Origin: Eubacterium plexicaudatum ASF492
GTDB lineage: Bacteria; Bacillota; Clostridia; Lachnospirales; Lachnospiraceae
Length of the DNA stretch: 64,000 nt
Direction of reading: 5' to 3'
Assembly: GCF_000364225.2 (NCBI RefSeq)
Contig: NZ_AQFT02000001.1
Span: 186,001-250,000, forward strand
The notes below the pieces were generated by a model, which was not told where the DNA came from, did no database searches, and was given only the letters and a program-made list of their open reading frames with translations. The position numbers and the translations under genes were made by a program. This document shows, piece after piece, positions 10,091 to 19,448 of this stretch. Position 1 is the first letter of the stretch. Each line of letters starts with the position of its first letter.

Positions 10091-11149
10091 ATGAGTGAAA
10101 AATTAAAAGTTGGTATTCTGGGTGGAACAGGTATGGTTGGACAGAGATTTATTTCTCTTTTGGAAAATCATCCATGGTTTGAGGTAACGACAATTGCGGC
10201 GAGTCCGCGCAGTGCGGGACAGACTTATGAACAGACGGTAGGCGGACGCTGGAAGATGGATACACAGATACCGGAAGCCGTAAAAAATATAGTGGTAAAA
10301 AATGTAAATGAGATTGAAGATACCGCATCTGAGGTGGATTTTGTATTCTCGGCGGTAGATATGTCCAAGGAAGAAATCAAACGGATTGAAGACGCCTATG
10401 CAAAGACGGAAACACCGGTAGTGTCCAATAACAGCGCACACCGCTGGACGCCGGATGTACCGATGGTCGTGCCGGAGATCAATCCGCAGCATATGGAGCT
10501 GATTCCGTATCAGAGAAAACGGCTGGGCACAACACGCGGTTTTGTGGCGGTAAAGCCAAACTGTTCCATACAGGCTTATGCGCCGGTACTGACCGCATGG
10601 ATGGAGTTTGAACCTTATGAAGCGGTAGTATCCACGTATCAGGCAATTTCCGGTGCCGGTAAAACATTTGCGGACTGGCCGCAGATGGAAGGAAATATTA
10701 TACCGTTTATCAGCGGAGAAGAAGAAAAGTCCGAACAGGAACCGCTGCGTATCTGGGGTGAGATGAAAAACGGAGTCATTGAGCCTGCAAAACAGCCGCT
10801 GATTACCAGTCAGTGTATTCGTGTGCCGGTGTTAAACGGACATACGGCTTCGGTTTTTGTAAAGCTAAAAGATAAATCCGTGGAAAAAGAACAGCTGATT
10901 GAAAAACTGGTTAACTATAGAGGACTTCCGCAGCAGCTTGCGCTTCCGAGCGCTCCGAAACAGTTTATACAATATCTGGATGAAGATGCCCGTCCGCAGA
11001 TTACGATGGATGTGGACTATGAACACGGGATGGGAATCAGTGTCGGACGTCTCCGTAAAGATTCCGTTTATGACTGGAAATTTGTCGGATTGTCGCATAA
11101 TACGGTGCGCGGAGCGGCAGGGGAGCTGTCTTATGCGCAGAGTTATTGA
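10091..11149 (+). CDS. asd: Aspartate-semialdehyde dehydrogenase
   Basis: Reduces aspartyl phosphate to aspartate semialdehyde with NADPH, the branch point to lysine/diaminopimelate, threonine and methionine. The nucleotide loop GILGGTGMVGQRF opens the protein and the active-site cysteine sits in KPNCSIQAYAP. The 352-aa length and sequence fit the archaeal/fungal-like branch of Asd that is common in Clostridia. ATG 10091 is chosen over an upstream in-frame codon (10073) because GGAGGAGAG lies 6-13 bp before it. Monocistronic as far as can be seen. Confidence 0.95.
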   Translation: MSEKLKVGILGGTGMVGQRFISLLENHPWFEVTTIAASPRSAGQTYEQTVGGRWKMDTQIPEAVKNIVVKNVNEIEDTASEVDFVFSAVDMSKEEIKRIEDAYAKTETPVVSNNSAHRWTPDVPMVVPEINPQHMELIPYQRKRLGTTRGFVAVKPNCSIQAYAPVLTAWMEFEPYEAVVSTYQAISGAGKTFADWPQMEGNIIPFISGEEEKSEQEPLRIWGEMKNGVIEPAKQPLITSQCIRVPVLNGHTASVFVKLKDKSVEKEQLIEKLVNYRGLPQQLALPSAPKQFIQYLDEDARPQITMDVDYEHGMGISVGRLRKDSVYDWKFVGLSHNTVRGAAGELSYAQSY

Positions 11150-11327
11150 AGGAGCAGGGCTTTATTGTGAAAAAATAAAAAGAGTGAACAGTAACAAGAG
11201 ATTGAACTTTCATGCATTTTATTCCAACCTCTTGAAATAAAAGTTAAAATGTGATATTATTTCGATACAATTTCGTTATTATTTCAATAGCATAATAAAA
11301 GCTCATGATACACAATAGGAGAAGGCA

Positions 11328-12689
11328 ATGGTAATACGACATACGGAATTAAAAAAAATAGAGCAGCAATATGAAAAGAACGGAAATCAGCTTGTTGTAC
11401 TATATGGACGTGAAGGCTGCGATAAAGAAGCTTTGATCAGGATTTTCTGCAAAGGGAAAAATTTTTTTTATTATCGTGCGCGCAAGGCATCTGCGCAGGA
11501 ACAGTGTATGCAGTTTGGGCATGAGATTGAAAAACAGTATACGCTGAGTCTTTCCAAGTATCAGTATACCGAATTTTTCAATCGTATTCGAAGTGGGGAC
11601 GCCAGCAAACTGGTTGTAGTGATTGATGAATTTCAGTATATTGCAAAGCGCGACGAAGAATTTTTCAAAGCGATTTTAAAGCTGAAGGCCAAAAAACTGT
11701 ATCCGGGCCCCGTTTTGATTATACTGGCGAGTTCTTCGATTGCGTGGGTGGAACAGGAACTGGAGCAGCTTCTGGAAGATGGTATAAAAAAAGTTGACAC
11801 GATGGTAAAGCTGGACGATCTGAAATTTCTGGATATGGTACGTTCCTATCCGGAGTATTCGGTCAGCGACTGTGTCAAGGCATATGGAATTTTAGGCGGC
11901 GTGTCTTCTTATATGAACCGCTGGAATTCAAAGAAAGATATCCGAAGCAACATCTGCAAGCATATTTTATCTCCGAGCGGATTTTTATTTGCGGAAGCGG
12001 AGCGTTTTATTGGCAGTGAACTGCGGGAGCTTGCTATTTATGATACGATTCTGGCGGCGATTGCAGCCGGATATCGAAAGCTGAACGATCTGTTTAACCA
12101 GACGGGATTTTCCAGAGCTAAAATCAGTGTGTACATGAAAAATCTGGCTGCTTTTGAAGTGGTGGAAAAAGTCAATTCTTTTGAAACAGGCGGCTGGGAA
12201 AACGCACAGAAAGGAATTTATCAGATTCGCAGCAACTATGTGAATTTCTGGTTCCGTTTTGTTTATCCGCATCTGTCCGATTTGTATATGATGACACCGG
12301 AAACTTTTTATGAAACTTATATTGAGAAAGAACTGGACGATTATATGAACCGGTATTTCGTTCAGGTCTGTATGGAATATCTGGAGCTGTTAAATATGGT
12401 AGAAAAGCTTCCGATCCGGATACACAAGGCAGGCACATGGGTTGGCAAAACCGGGAATATTGATATTATCGCACAGGACAGCGCCAGAAATAATCTGATT
12501 GGACTGTGCAACTGGTCGAAACCACAGCTTACATACGAAATGTGTGAAAAGCTGTTTGACACGATGAAAAAGGCCAAGCTGAAATCAGACCATTATTATC
12601 TGTTTTCCGCAAAGAGTTTTGATGAAGAACTGTTAGAAAAGGCAAAAGAAGATAAAAGACTTGTCCTCGTTGACATGACGCAGCTGTAA
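11328..12689 (+). CDS. DUF234-type AAA ATPase-like protein with degenerate P-loop
   Basis: 453 residues in the order of archaeal-type ATPases of the DUF234 group. An N-terminal NTPase fold carries Walker B LVVVIDEFQYI at about residue 100. A middle winged-helix segment follows (YRKLNDLFNQTGFSRAKISV). The C-terminal region is a nuclease-like DUF234 segment (TGNIDIIAQ...LIGLCNWSK). The P-loop reads YGREGCDKEALI, whereas the family motif is G-x-x-G-x-G-K-T; K is kept, but the S/T after it is E. ATP hydrolysis may therefore be weak or absent. The gene stands alone between asd and a hairpin. Its role is unknown. Confidence 0.8.
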   Translation: MVIRHTELKKIEQQYEKNGNQLVVLYGREGCDKEALIRIFCKGKNFFYYRARKASAQEQCMQFGHEIEKQYTLSLSKYQYTEFFNRIRSGDASKLVVVIDEFQYIAKRDEEFFKAILKLKAKKLYPGPVLIILASSSIAWVEQELEQLLEDGIKKVDTMVKLDDLKFLDMVRSYPEYSVSDCVKAYGILGGVSSYMNRWNSKKDIRSNICKHILSPSGFLFAEAERFIGSELRELAIYDTILAAIAAGYRKLNDLFNQTGFSRAKISVYMKNLAAFEVVEKVNSFETGGWENAQKGIYQIRSNYVNFWFRFVYPHLSDLYMMTPETFYETYIEKELDDYMNRYFVQVCMEYLELLNMVEKLPIRIHKAGTWVGKTGNIDIIAQDSARNNLIGLCNWSKPQLTYEMCEKLFDTMKKAKLKSDHYYLFSAKSFDEELLEKAKEDKRLVLVDMTQL

Positions 12690-12742
12690 CGGGGATGCTG
12701 TAAATGCCGGATATGGAAGCAGTAACGAAAAACCGTAATGGT

Positions 12743-12795
12743 ATAAACAATGAGATTGCAGGAAAGCGGATCGTTTCCGGTAATCTCATTGTTTA
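12743..12795. terminator. Long palindromic hairpin after the ATPase gene
   Basis: ATAAACAATGAGATT at 12743-12757 pairs perfectly with its complement ending at 12795, with an inner GGAAA/TTTCC pair. It lies between the ATPase stop and topB and ends 22 bp before the topB start. It could be a terminator or a bidirectional stabiliser. Confidence 0.7.
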
Positions 12796-12816
12796 TGTTT
12801 AAAGTAGGAGTAATTT

Positions 12817-14880
12817 ATGCCAAAAGCGTTATACATAGCGGAAAAGCCGTCGGTGGCACAGGAATTTGCAAAGGCTTTGAAACTGGATATGAAACGATAT
12901 GACGGATATCAGGAAGGTGCGGATGCGGTTGTGACGTGGTGTGTCGGTCATCTCGTTACGATGAGTTATCCGGAGGTGTACGACCCGAAATATAAAAAAT
13001 GGAGTCTGACCACACTGCCGTTTCTTCCGCAGGAGTTTAAATATGAAGTAATTCCGAGCGCAGCAAAGCAGTTTCGAATCGTTGCGTCTTTATTAAATCG
13101 CAAAGATATTACATGCATTTACGTGTGCACGGACTCCGGACGGGAAGGAGAGTACATTTATCGGCTTGTAGAACAGCTTGCCGGTGTAAAAGGCAAACAG
13201 CGCAGACGGGTCTGGATTGATTCTCAGACCGAAGAGGAGATTTTGCGCGGCATCCGGGAAGCAAAAGATTTGTCAGAATATGATAATCTGGCTTCCAGCG
13301 CATATTTGCGTGCAAAAGAAGACTATTTAATGGGAATTAATTTTTCCAGACTGCTTTCATTAAAATATGGAGACGCAGTTGCAGCTCATCTGCATGAGAA
13401 ATACGTTGTGATATCTGTGGGGCGTGTGATGACCTGTGTCCTGGGAATGGTCGTGCGCAGGGAGCGTGAAATACGCACATTTGTAAAAACGCCGTTTTAC
13501 CGGGTATTGTCACGGATTGACGTTCAAAATCATAAAATAGAGTGTGAATGGAAAGCGGTGGAAGGCTCTGCGTATGAGCAGTCGCCGAAGCTGTACAAGG
13601 AAAATGGTTTTAAGCAAAAAGAAGATGCGCAGCAGCTGATTGCACATTTATCCGGACATCCGCCTGTCCGGGCGACCGTGTTTTCGACCGAAAAGAAAAA
13701 AGAGACAAAAAATGCACCGCTTTTGTATAATCTGGCAGAACTGCAGAATACATGTTCCAGATTTTTTAAGATCGGTCCGGATCAGACGCTTGGCATTGTG
13801 CAGGAGCTGTATGAGAAGAAGCTGGTTACATATCCGCGTACGGATGCCCGGGTGCTTTCTACAGCAGTAGCAAAGGAAATCCGCAAAAATATCAGCGGAC
13901 TTTGCAACATTCCGGGTGTCCGGGTATTTGCAGAAACAATACTTCAAAATAAAAGCTATGAAAAGATCGGAAAGACGCGTTATACGAATGATAAGCAGAT
14001 TACGGATCATTATGCGATTATTCCGACCGGGCAGGGATTGGGGGCGCTTAAGACGCTGCATGGGAATGCGGTAAAAGTATATGAGACGATTGTACGCCGC
14101 TTTCTTGCCATATTTTATCCGCCGGCAGTCTATCTGAAATATGGCATCGTATTTCAGATAAAAGAAGAAAAATTTTTCGCGGCTTTTAAGGTACTCAAGC
14201 AGGAAGGATATCTGCCGGTTATGGAGTATTCTTTTTTCAAAAAGAAAGAAGACAATGCAAATGAAACAAATGAAAAAGAAGAAACGGGAAATGATGAGAC
14301 CGTACCGGATAACGGATTGCTGGAAGCGGTTGCTTCACTGAAAAAGGGCATGGTTTTTCCGGTTGATCAATTTTGGATTCGGGAAGGAGAGACGTCTCCG
14401 CCAAAGAGGTATAACTCCGGTTCGATGATATTGGCAATGGAAAATGCCGGTCAGCTGATTGAAGACGAAGAGCTGCGGGCTACGATCAAAGGCAGCGGCA
14501 TCGGCACAAGTGCAACAAGGGCCGAAATTCTTTCCAAACTGGTAAGAAACAAGTATCTTTCCATAAATAAAAAAACGCAGGTGATTACACCTACCCTGCT
14601 CGGAGAGATGATTTTTGACGTCGTAAACGCTTCGATTAAGTCGCTGCTGAATCCGGAGCTTACAGCCAGCTGGGAAAAGGGACTGACTTACGTGGCGCAG
14701 GGTTCCATTACGACGCAGGAATATATGGCCAAGCTGGAGCATTTTATTCAAAGCCGCACGAGCGGGGTCATGAATCTGAATAACCAGTATATGCTGCGTG
14801 GCTTTTTTGAGCAGGCTTTTGCATATTACGGGGAAAATAAGAAAAACAAAGTACAAAAGGAAAAGACAAAAGGAAAATAA
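12817..14880 (+). CDS. topB: DNA topoisomerase III
   Basis: Type IA topoisomerase that passes single strands to resolve replication and recombination intermediates. The TOPRIM glutamate is in AEKPSVAQEFAKAL at the start, and the acidic pair is in CTDSGREGEYIYR. The catalytic tyrosine is in KLVTYPRTDARVLS at about residue 335. GIGTSATRAEIL is present in the last third. An acidic, low-complexity insert (KKKEDNANETNEKEETGNDE, about residues 475-494) is unusual. It has 687 residues with no C-terminal zinc fingers, as normal for TopB. The start follows AGGAG. Confidence 0.95.
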   Translation: MPKALYIAEKPSVAQEFAKALKLDMKRYDGYQEGADAVVTWCVGHLVTMSYPEVYDPKYKKWSLTTLPFLPQEFKYEVIPSAAKQFRIVASLLNRKDITCIYVCTDSGREGEYIYRLVEQLAGVKGKQRRRVWIDSQTEEEILRGIREAKDLSEYDNLASSAYLRAKEDYLMGINFSRLLSLKYGDAVAAHLHEKYVVISVGRVMTCVLGMVVRREREIRTFVKTPFYRVLSRIDVQNHKIECEWKAVEGSAYEQSPKLYKENGFKQKEDAQQLIAHLSGHPPVRATVFSTEKKKETKNAPLLYNLAELQNTCSRFFKIGPDQTLGIVQELYEKKLVTYPRTDARVLSTAVAKEIRKNISGLCNIPGVRVFAETILQNKSYEKIGKTRYTNDKQITDHYAIIPTGQGLGALKTLHGNAVKVYETIVRRFLAIFYPPAVYLKYGIVFQIKEEKFFAAFKVLKQEGYLPVMEYSFFKKKEDNANETNEKEETGNDETVPDNGLLEAVASLKKGMVFPVDQFWIREGETSPPKRYNSGSMILAMENAGQLIEDEELRATIKGSGIGTSATRAEILSKLVRNKYLSINKKTQVITPTLLGEMIFDVVNASIKSLLNPELTASWEKGLTYVAQGSITTQEYMAKLEHFIQSRTSGVMNLNNQYMLRGFFEQAFAYYGENKKNKVQKEKTKGK

Positions 14881-14915
14881 AATCTGATTACAATTAATCC
14901 GGAAAGGAAACGAAA

Positions 14916-15587
14916 ATGGAACAGTGTTTAATTAAAAATATGTATGATTTAACTGAAACGATTGCAGCCGGACTGTTTGCGGATGCCGATTATCCATGGG
15001 AGGTACTGGGGAAAATCTCAGATTTTATCGTGAAGCTGGGGCAAACGCTGGACAGCAGCATATATGAAATGCGTGGCGAAAATATCTGGGTTGCAAAGTC
15101 GGCAAATATAGCTCCGACCGCATGTCTGAATGGCCCGCTGATTATTGATGAGGAAGCACAGATTCGCCACTGCGCGTTTATCCGCGGCAGTGCGATTGTC
15201 GGAAAGGGAGCCGTAGTAGGAAACTCTACGGAGCTGAAAAATGTTGTGATTTTTAACCGGGTTCAGGTACCGCATTACAATTATGTCGGGGATTCCATTC
15301 TTGGCTGTCAGTCGCATATGGGAGCCGGTTCCATTACTTCAAATGTGAAATCGGATAAAACGTTGGTTACGGTTAAAAACGGCGATACGGTGGTAGAAAC
15401 CGGACTGAAAAAATTCGGCGCTATGCTTGGCGACTATGTTGAAGTCGGCTGTAATTCCGTATTGAATCCTGGCACTGTAGTGGGCAGGCATACCAACATT
15501 TATCCGTTGTCTATGGTACGTGGCGTTGTGCCGCCGCGTTCGATTTATAAAAACAAAAATGAAGTAGTGGAAAAGACAGCGGAATAG
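14916..15587 (+). CDS. Left-handed beta-helix (hexapeptide-repeat) nucleotidyl/acyltransferase-like protein
   Basis: 223 residues with a short helical N-terminus followed by hexapeptide repeats ([LIV]-G-x4) such as IRGSAIVGKGAVVGNSTELK and VEVGCNSVLNPGTVVGRHT. It resembles the C-terminal half of GlmU-type UDP-GlcNAc pyrophosphorylases but lacks the nucleotidyltransferase (Rossmann) domain. It could be an acetyltransferase or a scaffold. Start chosen at ATG with GGAAAGGAAA before it. Alone between topB and a GGDEF gene. Confidence 0.75.
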   Translation: MEQCLIKNMYDLTETIAAGLFADADYPWEVLGKISDFIVKLGQTLDSSIYEMRGENIWVAKSANIAPTACLNGPLIIDEEAQIRHCAFIRGSAIVGKGAVVGNSTELKNVVIFNRVQVPHYNYVGDSILGCQSHMGAGSITSNVKSDKTLVTVKNGDTVVETGLKKFGAMLGDYVEVGCNSVLNPGTVVGRHTNIYPLSMVRGVVPPRSIYKNKNEVVEKTAE

Positions 15588-15659
15588 AATCGTAACAGGT
15601 GGAAACAGGACGGATATACAAGCGAAATATAAAATACGTGTAAAAATGGTCGGAAATAC

Positions 15660-15688
15660 TTGTAATGTGGAATTTTCATCCGTATAAT
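15660..15688 (+). promoter_or_regulatory. Promoter of the diguanylate cyclase gene
   Basis: TTGTAA (15660-15665), a 17-bp spacer and a perfect TATAAT (15683-15688). Transcription would begin near 15695, so the leader is about 60 nt long and consists of the structured segment listed next. Confidence 0.75.
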
Positions 15689-15755
15689 AAAGTTAGGCAA
15701 TGGCTGCGAAAGTCATAAAGCGATACATAAGCGTCTGTAAATACGGACAGACTTT
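15689..15755 (+). promoter_or_regulatory. Structured 5' leader of the diguanylate cyclase gene
   Basis: Hairpin A pairs ATGGCT (15700-15705) with AGTCAT (15711-15716) around GCGAA. Hairpin B pairs GTCTGT (15733-15738) with ACAGAC (15747-15752). AAAGT (15689-15693) can pair with ACTTT (15751-15755), which shares two bases with hairpin B. No Shine-Dalgarno sequence separates it from the ATG at 15758. AGGCAA and AAAGC around hairpin A recall c-di-GMP-I riboswitch joining segments, but the match is too partial to name the class. Confidence 0.4.
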
Positions 15756-15757
15756 CC

Positions 15758-17509
15758 ATGAAGATAGTAAAAGGGACACTGCAGGATGAAAACAGCAAAA
15801 GAGATTTCAAAAAAACAATCATAAAAATTTTATGGGTGATCTTTGCCTGCTGCAGTCTGATTGGTTGGCTGCCGATGGCGGATCATATGATTTCGAAAGA
15901 TTACGATCAGATTTCAAAGTGCATTACGCTGAATGATGACTGGGATATCCGGGTGAATGGAAAAAGTTTTGAGGATGTTGAACTCGACGGATTTTGCTTT
16001 GAACCGCTGCATAAAGGAGATCAGATTTTATTGGAACGGGTACTGCCCGACAGCTGGACCATTGAAGAAGGTGCGCTTCGCATCCGGACCAGACAGTCGG
16101 CAGTCAGCCTGTTTGTGGACGGTAAAAAAGTCTACACCTATGGATACGATCGCGCCGCGTTCGGAAAAACCGTTGGAAGCGGACTGCAGTTTATCAATTT
16201 TCCGAACGATTATCAGGGAAAACTGCTGACGATACAGCTGGAATTAGTCGAAGACTATGCGTTTACGAAGTTTGATGCCGTTCGGATTTATGAGTGGAAA
16301 AATGCATACCGGGTACTGATGACGGAAAACCGGATTCCAATGCTGTTTGGCAGCTTTCTTGTCATTTTCGGACTGGCAACGGCTATGGTTACGATTTTTG
16401 CAGTTGTTTTTTCGATCAAGTATATCAGACTTTTGTGTGTTTCGGTGTTTTCGATCTGTATCGGATTGTGGACGCTGTGTTATTATAAGGTTATTCTGAT
16501 ATTTTCCATACCGTTGTATTCGGTCTCTTTAATGGAATATATTTCCTTATACCTGTGTCCGATTCCGCTTACGGTCTATATGTATGAAGATGTAAAACAG
16601 ATAAAAAACGATATTTTCAAAAAGCTGTTTTGGATACTTTTGTCCGTACAGTTATTGTCAACGACTGTAATTATGGTTCTTCATATGAAAGACATCATGC
16701 ATTTTGCGGTAACGTTAAAATATATGCAGGTGCTGATTATCATCAGTCTGTTTTATTTCTTTGTTATAGTGCTGATTAATCTGAAGCAGTCCAGCCAGAT
16801 TGAAAACCGGCTGTTTCTTGTGGGTATGCTTGTAATTGGCAGCTGTATTACACACGATCTGTTTGCTTACTGCAGCGAACGATATTTTGGACGTTCCGTG
16901 CAGACGATCCGGGGCATGTCCTGCATCGGTATGATTATATTTGTTTTTATACTGATTGTGTCATTTTATATGAATCTGACCAGAAAAATGATGTGGGAGA
17001 CGGAACGCAATTCCCTGATTAAAAGTGCGTATACGGACGAACTGACACAGCTGCATAACAGACGTTACTGTATGGAATATATAAATAAAATCAAAGAAGA
17101 GCGTAATCAGCAGTTTACCGTGATTTGTTTTGACCTGAATGATTTAAAGATGATGAACGATACATATGGACATGCCAAAGGTGATATTTTGATTAAAAGC
17201 GCGGCAGAGGTTATCGCACAGACTTTTGAAAGGCATGGAGTTGTTGCAAGGATGGGCGGAGATGAATTTATAGCCGTAATTACGATTTCCGATCCGGTTA
17301 AAGTAAATGCGCTGATGCAGGATTTTCAGGACAATATCGCTAGGAAAAATGAGCAGGTAAAAGGGCTTCATATGTCGATTGCCTGTGGCTTTGCATCTGC
17401 CGGTACGCAGGAGACGGATATTGACAAAATCTATCAGCTGGCAGACGACCGTATGTATGAAAATAAAAAACAGATGAAACAGACGAAAAATCGTTCGGGT
17501 GGCCGTTGA
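15758..17509 (+). CDS. Membrane diguanylate cyclase (7TM-type sensor + GGDEF)
   Basis: 583 residues: an N-terminal membrane helix, an extracellular jelly-roll-like region (residues about 50-170), roughly seven membrane helices (about 185-410) and a C-terminal GGDEF domain with an intact RMGGDEFIAV motif. The layout resembles 7TMR-DISM receptors. It would make cyclic di-GMP at the inner membrane face in response to an external ligand. No RxxD inhibitory site is found upstream of GGDEF, so product feedback may be missing. The start is the only in-frame ATG near the promoter and lacks a ribosome site, which makes the structured leader notable. Confidence 0.88.
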   Translation: MKIVKGTLQDENSKRDFKKTIIKILWVIFACCSLIGWLPMADHMISKDYDQISKCITLNDDWDIRVNGKSFEDVELDGFCFEPLHKGDQILLERVLPDSWTIEEGALRIRTRQSAVSLFVDGKKVYTYGYDRAAFGKTVGSGLQFINFPNDYQGKLLTIQLELVEDYAFTKFDAVRIYEWKNAYRVLMTENRIPMLFGSFLVIFGLATAMVTIFAVVFSIKYIRLLCVSVFSICIGLWTLCYYKVILIFSIPLYSVSLMEYISLYLCPIPLTVYMYEDVKQIKNDIFKKLFWILLSVQLLSTTVIMVLHMKDIMHFAVTLKYMQVLIIISLFYFFVIVLINLKQSSQIENRLFLVGMLVIGSCITHDLFAYCSERYFGRSVQTIRGMSCIGMIIFVFILIVSFYMNLTRKMMWETERNSLIKSAYTDELTQLHNRRYCMEYINKIKEERNQQFTVICFDLNDLKMMNDTYGHAKGDILIKSAAEVIAQTFERHGVVARMGGDEFIAVITISDPVKVNALMQDFQDNIARKNEQVKGLHMSIACGFASAGTQETDIDKIYQLADDRMYENKKQMKQTKNRSGGR

Positions 17510-17545
17510 ACAATGGATGCCGGTTTGTCTGTAAAAGGAGTATGA

Positions 17546-18540
17546 ATGAACCTTTATGAAAAACGGATGAATTATGGGATTTATATACGAAAGACAGAGA
17601 AAAGACAGGAAAACTGCATCGGCGCAAGGAACCTTTGCCGAAAGACAGCTTTCGCCTTGCCGTCCATGTCTGTATTTTTAACAGTGAAAATCAACTGCTG
17701 ATTCAGCAGCGTCAGCCTTTTAAAAAGGGATGGCCGAATATGTGGGATGTATCGGTCGGCGGTTCGGCAGTGGCAGGCGACAGCAGCAGCCAGGCAGCAC
17801 AAAGAGAAGTATTTGAGGAGCTTGGAATTGAGCTGGATTTTTCAAACGAACGTCCGTTTTTAACGATGAATTTTTCCGGAGGGTTTGATGATTTTTATCT
17901 GATCGAACAGGACATCGACCTTTCCACACTGCGGCTGCAGAAGGAAGAAGTACGGCAGGTGCGCTGGGCCTATAAAGAAGAAGTGCTGAAAATGCAGGCG
18001 CAGGGCATAATGATTCCATATTGGTTTTTGGACAGGCTGTTCGATATTCGGGACAGCTACGACAGACAGGGGGAGCGAATCCACAGAATCCGCACGGGAT
18101 TTGCGGGATTTTCCCATCTGGAATCGTGGATGAGTCTGGGAGAAATCATCAAACATGATTTTCCGGGCATGGAATCGGTTGCGGCATGGCATGGTTACTG
18201 TGATACCGTAATCCGGCATATGAAGCAGGGAACTGCCATATATGCGGCGGACGGCCGTATGATTGTCGGTATATTACTGTTTTCAAAAGAGGAAAGTAAA
18301 ATCCGGTGTCTGGCCGTACATCCGGAGTACCGCAGGCAGAAAATTGCGTCAAAAATGCTGCAATTGATGAAAACAAAAATGCAACCGGGAGCAGATATTG
18401 TTGTGGAAACATTCCGTGAAGATGACAAAGCAGGGTATGCGGCGAGAAGTTTTTATCATGCGCTTGGATTTGTTCCGGACAGACTGGATCTGTATGAAAA
18501 CTATCCGGTACAGCGATTTGTATGGAAATGCCGCGCTTAG
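17546..18540 (+). CDS. Nudix hydrolase-GNAT acetyltransferase fusion (frame broken near 17560)
   Basis: The N-terminal Nudix domain (residues about 1-165) resembles IDI-type Nudix proteins, with the box REVFEELGI preceded by GGSAVAGD (D where E is usual). The C-terminal GNAT domain (about 215-330) has the acetyl-CoA loop LAVHPEYRRQKIASKML. ATG 17546 has AAAGGAG at 17534-17540. Its frame leaves the domain after MNLYEK. Adding one A to the run 17559-17563 gives MNLYEKTDELWDLYTKDREK, which matches the family. Such fusions may link clean-up of a nucleotide substrate with acetylation; the substrates are unknown. Confidence 0.85.
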
Positions 18541-18676
18541 CAGCAAGGTCAGGTAACGGTTAACAGTAATGACGGTAAGATATATATTTTTGTGTAAAAG
18601 GACTAGACTTATTTGACGAAATATGCGAAAATATATGCAGTATGTTGAGCAACATCAGTCCAACATGTTATCAACT

Positions 18677-18703
18677 CAGCAGAAGCGCTGTTGCTTTCTG
18701 CTG
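18677..18703 (+). promoter_or_regulatory. Leader hairpin before the NifU-like gene
   Basis: CAGCAGAA (18677-18684) pairs with TTCTGCTG (18696-18703). GCAACA at about 18650-18655 could instead pair with TGTTGC inside this hairpin, so two folds compete. It ends 32 bp before the gene start. Function unknown. Confidence 0.35.
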
Positions 18704-18735
18704 GCATCATTTATCTAACTGAAAGGAGTCTTAAA

Positions 18736-19428
18736 ATGATTTACACACACGAAGTTCAAAACATGTGTCCGGTAGCTAAGGGTGCAAAGCACGAGCCGGC
18801 TCCAATTCCGGAAGAAGGGAAATGGGTACATTCTAAAAAAATTGAAGATATCTCCGGTTTTACACACGGCGTAGGCTGGTGTGCACCGCAGCAGGGCGCC
18901 TGCAAACTGACTTTGAATGTAAAGAACGGCATTATCGAAGAGGCTCTCATTGAGACTCTCGGCTGCTCCGGCATGACGCATTCCGCAGCAATGGCAGCAG
19001 AAATCTTACAGGGTAAGACCATACTGGAAGCGTTAAATACGGACCTTGTATGTGATGCAATTAATACGGCAATGAGAGAGCTGTTCTTGCAGATCGTTTA
19101 TGGACGTACACAGAGTGCATTTTCCGATGACGGCCTAGCAATTGGTGCAGGACTGGAAGATCTGGGCAAAGGGCTTCGTTCCCAGGTTGGTACCATGTTT
19201 GCAACAAAAGAAAAAGGCGTTCGTTATCTGGAAATGGCAGAAGGCTATGTAACTGGTATTGCTTTGGACGAAAACGACGAAGTAATCGGATATCAGTTCG
19301 TTTCTCTTGGCAAAATGACTGACTTTATTAAAAAAGGTGATGATCCTAACACAGCCTGGGAAAAGGCGAAAGGACAGTACGGACGTGTAGCAGATGCTGC
19401 TAAGATTATTGATCCGAGAGTAGAGTAA
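18736..19428 (+). CDS. NifU-like iron-sulfur scaffold partner of the GGGtGRT protein
   Basis: 230 residues, cytoplasmic. The first half resembles NifU/SufU-type Fe-S scaffold proteins, with cysteines in GWCAPQQGACKL and TLGCSGMTHSAAMAAEILQG; the second half is not assigned. The start follows GAAAGGAG. It is 20 bp upstream of the GGGtGRT gene and evidently co-transcribed. This pair recurs in Firmicutes, where a role in Fe-S cluster handling is presumed but not shown. Confidence 0.82.
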   Translation: MIYTHEVQNMCPVAKGAKHEPAPIPEEGKWVHSKKIEDISGFTHGVGWCAPQQGACKLTLNVKNGIIEEALIETLGCSGMTHSAAMAAEILQGKTILEALNTDLVCDAINTAMRELFLQIVYGRTQSAFSDDGLAIGAGLEDLGKGLRSQVGTMFATKEKGVRYLEMAEGYVTGIALDENDEVIGYQFVSLGKMTDFIKKGDDPNTAWEKAKGQYGRVADAAKIIDPRVE

Positions 19429-19448
19429 GGAAGGGAGAACGAAGAATC

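Noticed and set aside
15689-15755. Calling the GGDEF leader a c-di-GMP-I riboswitch
   Set aside because: The GAAA-loop stem, the P3/receptor part and total length do not match the class; only short joining motifs agree.
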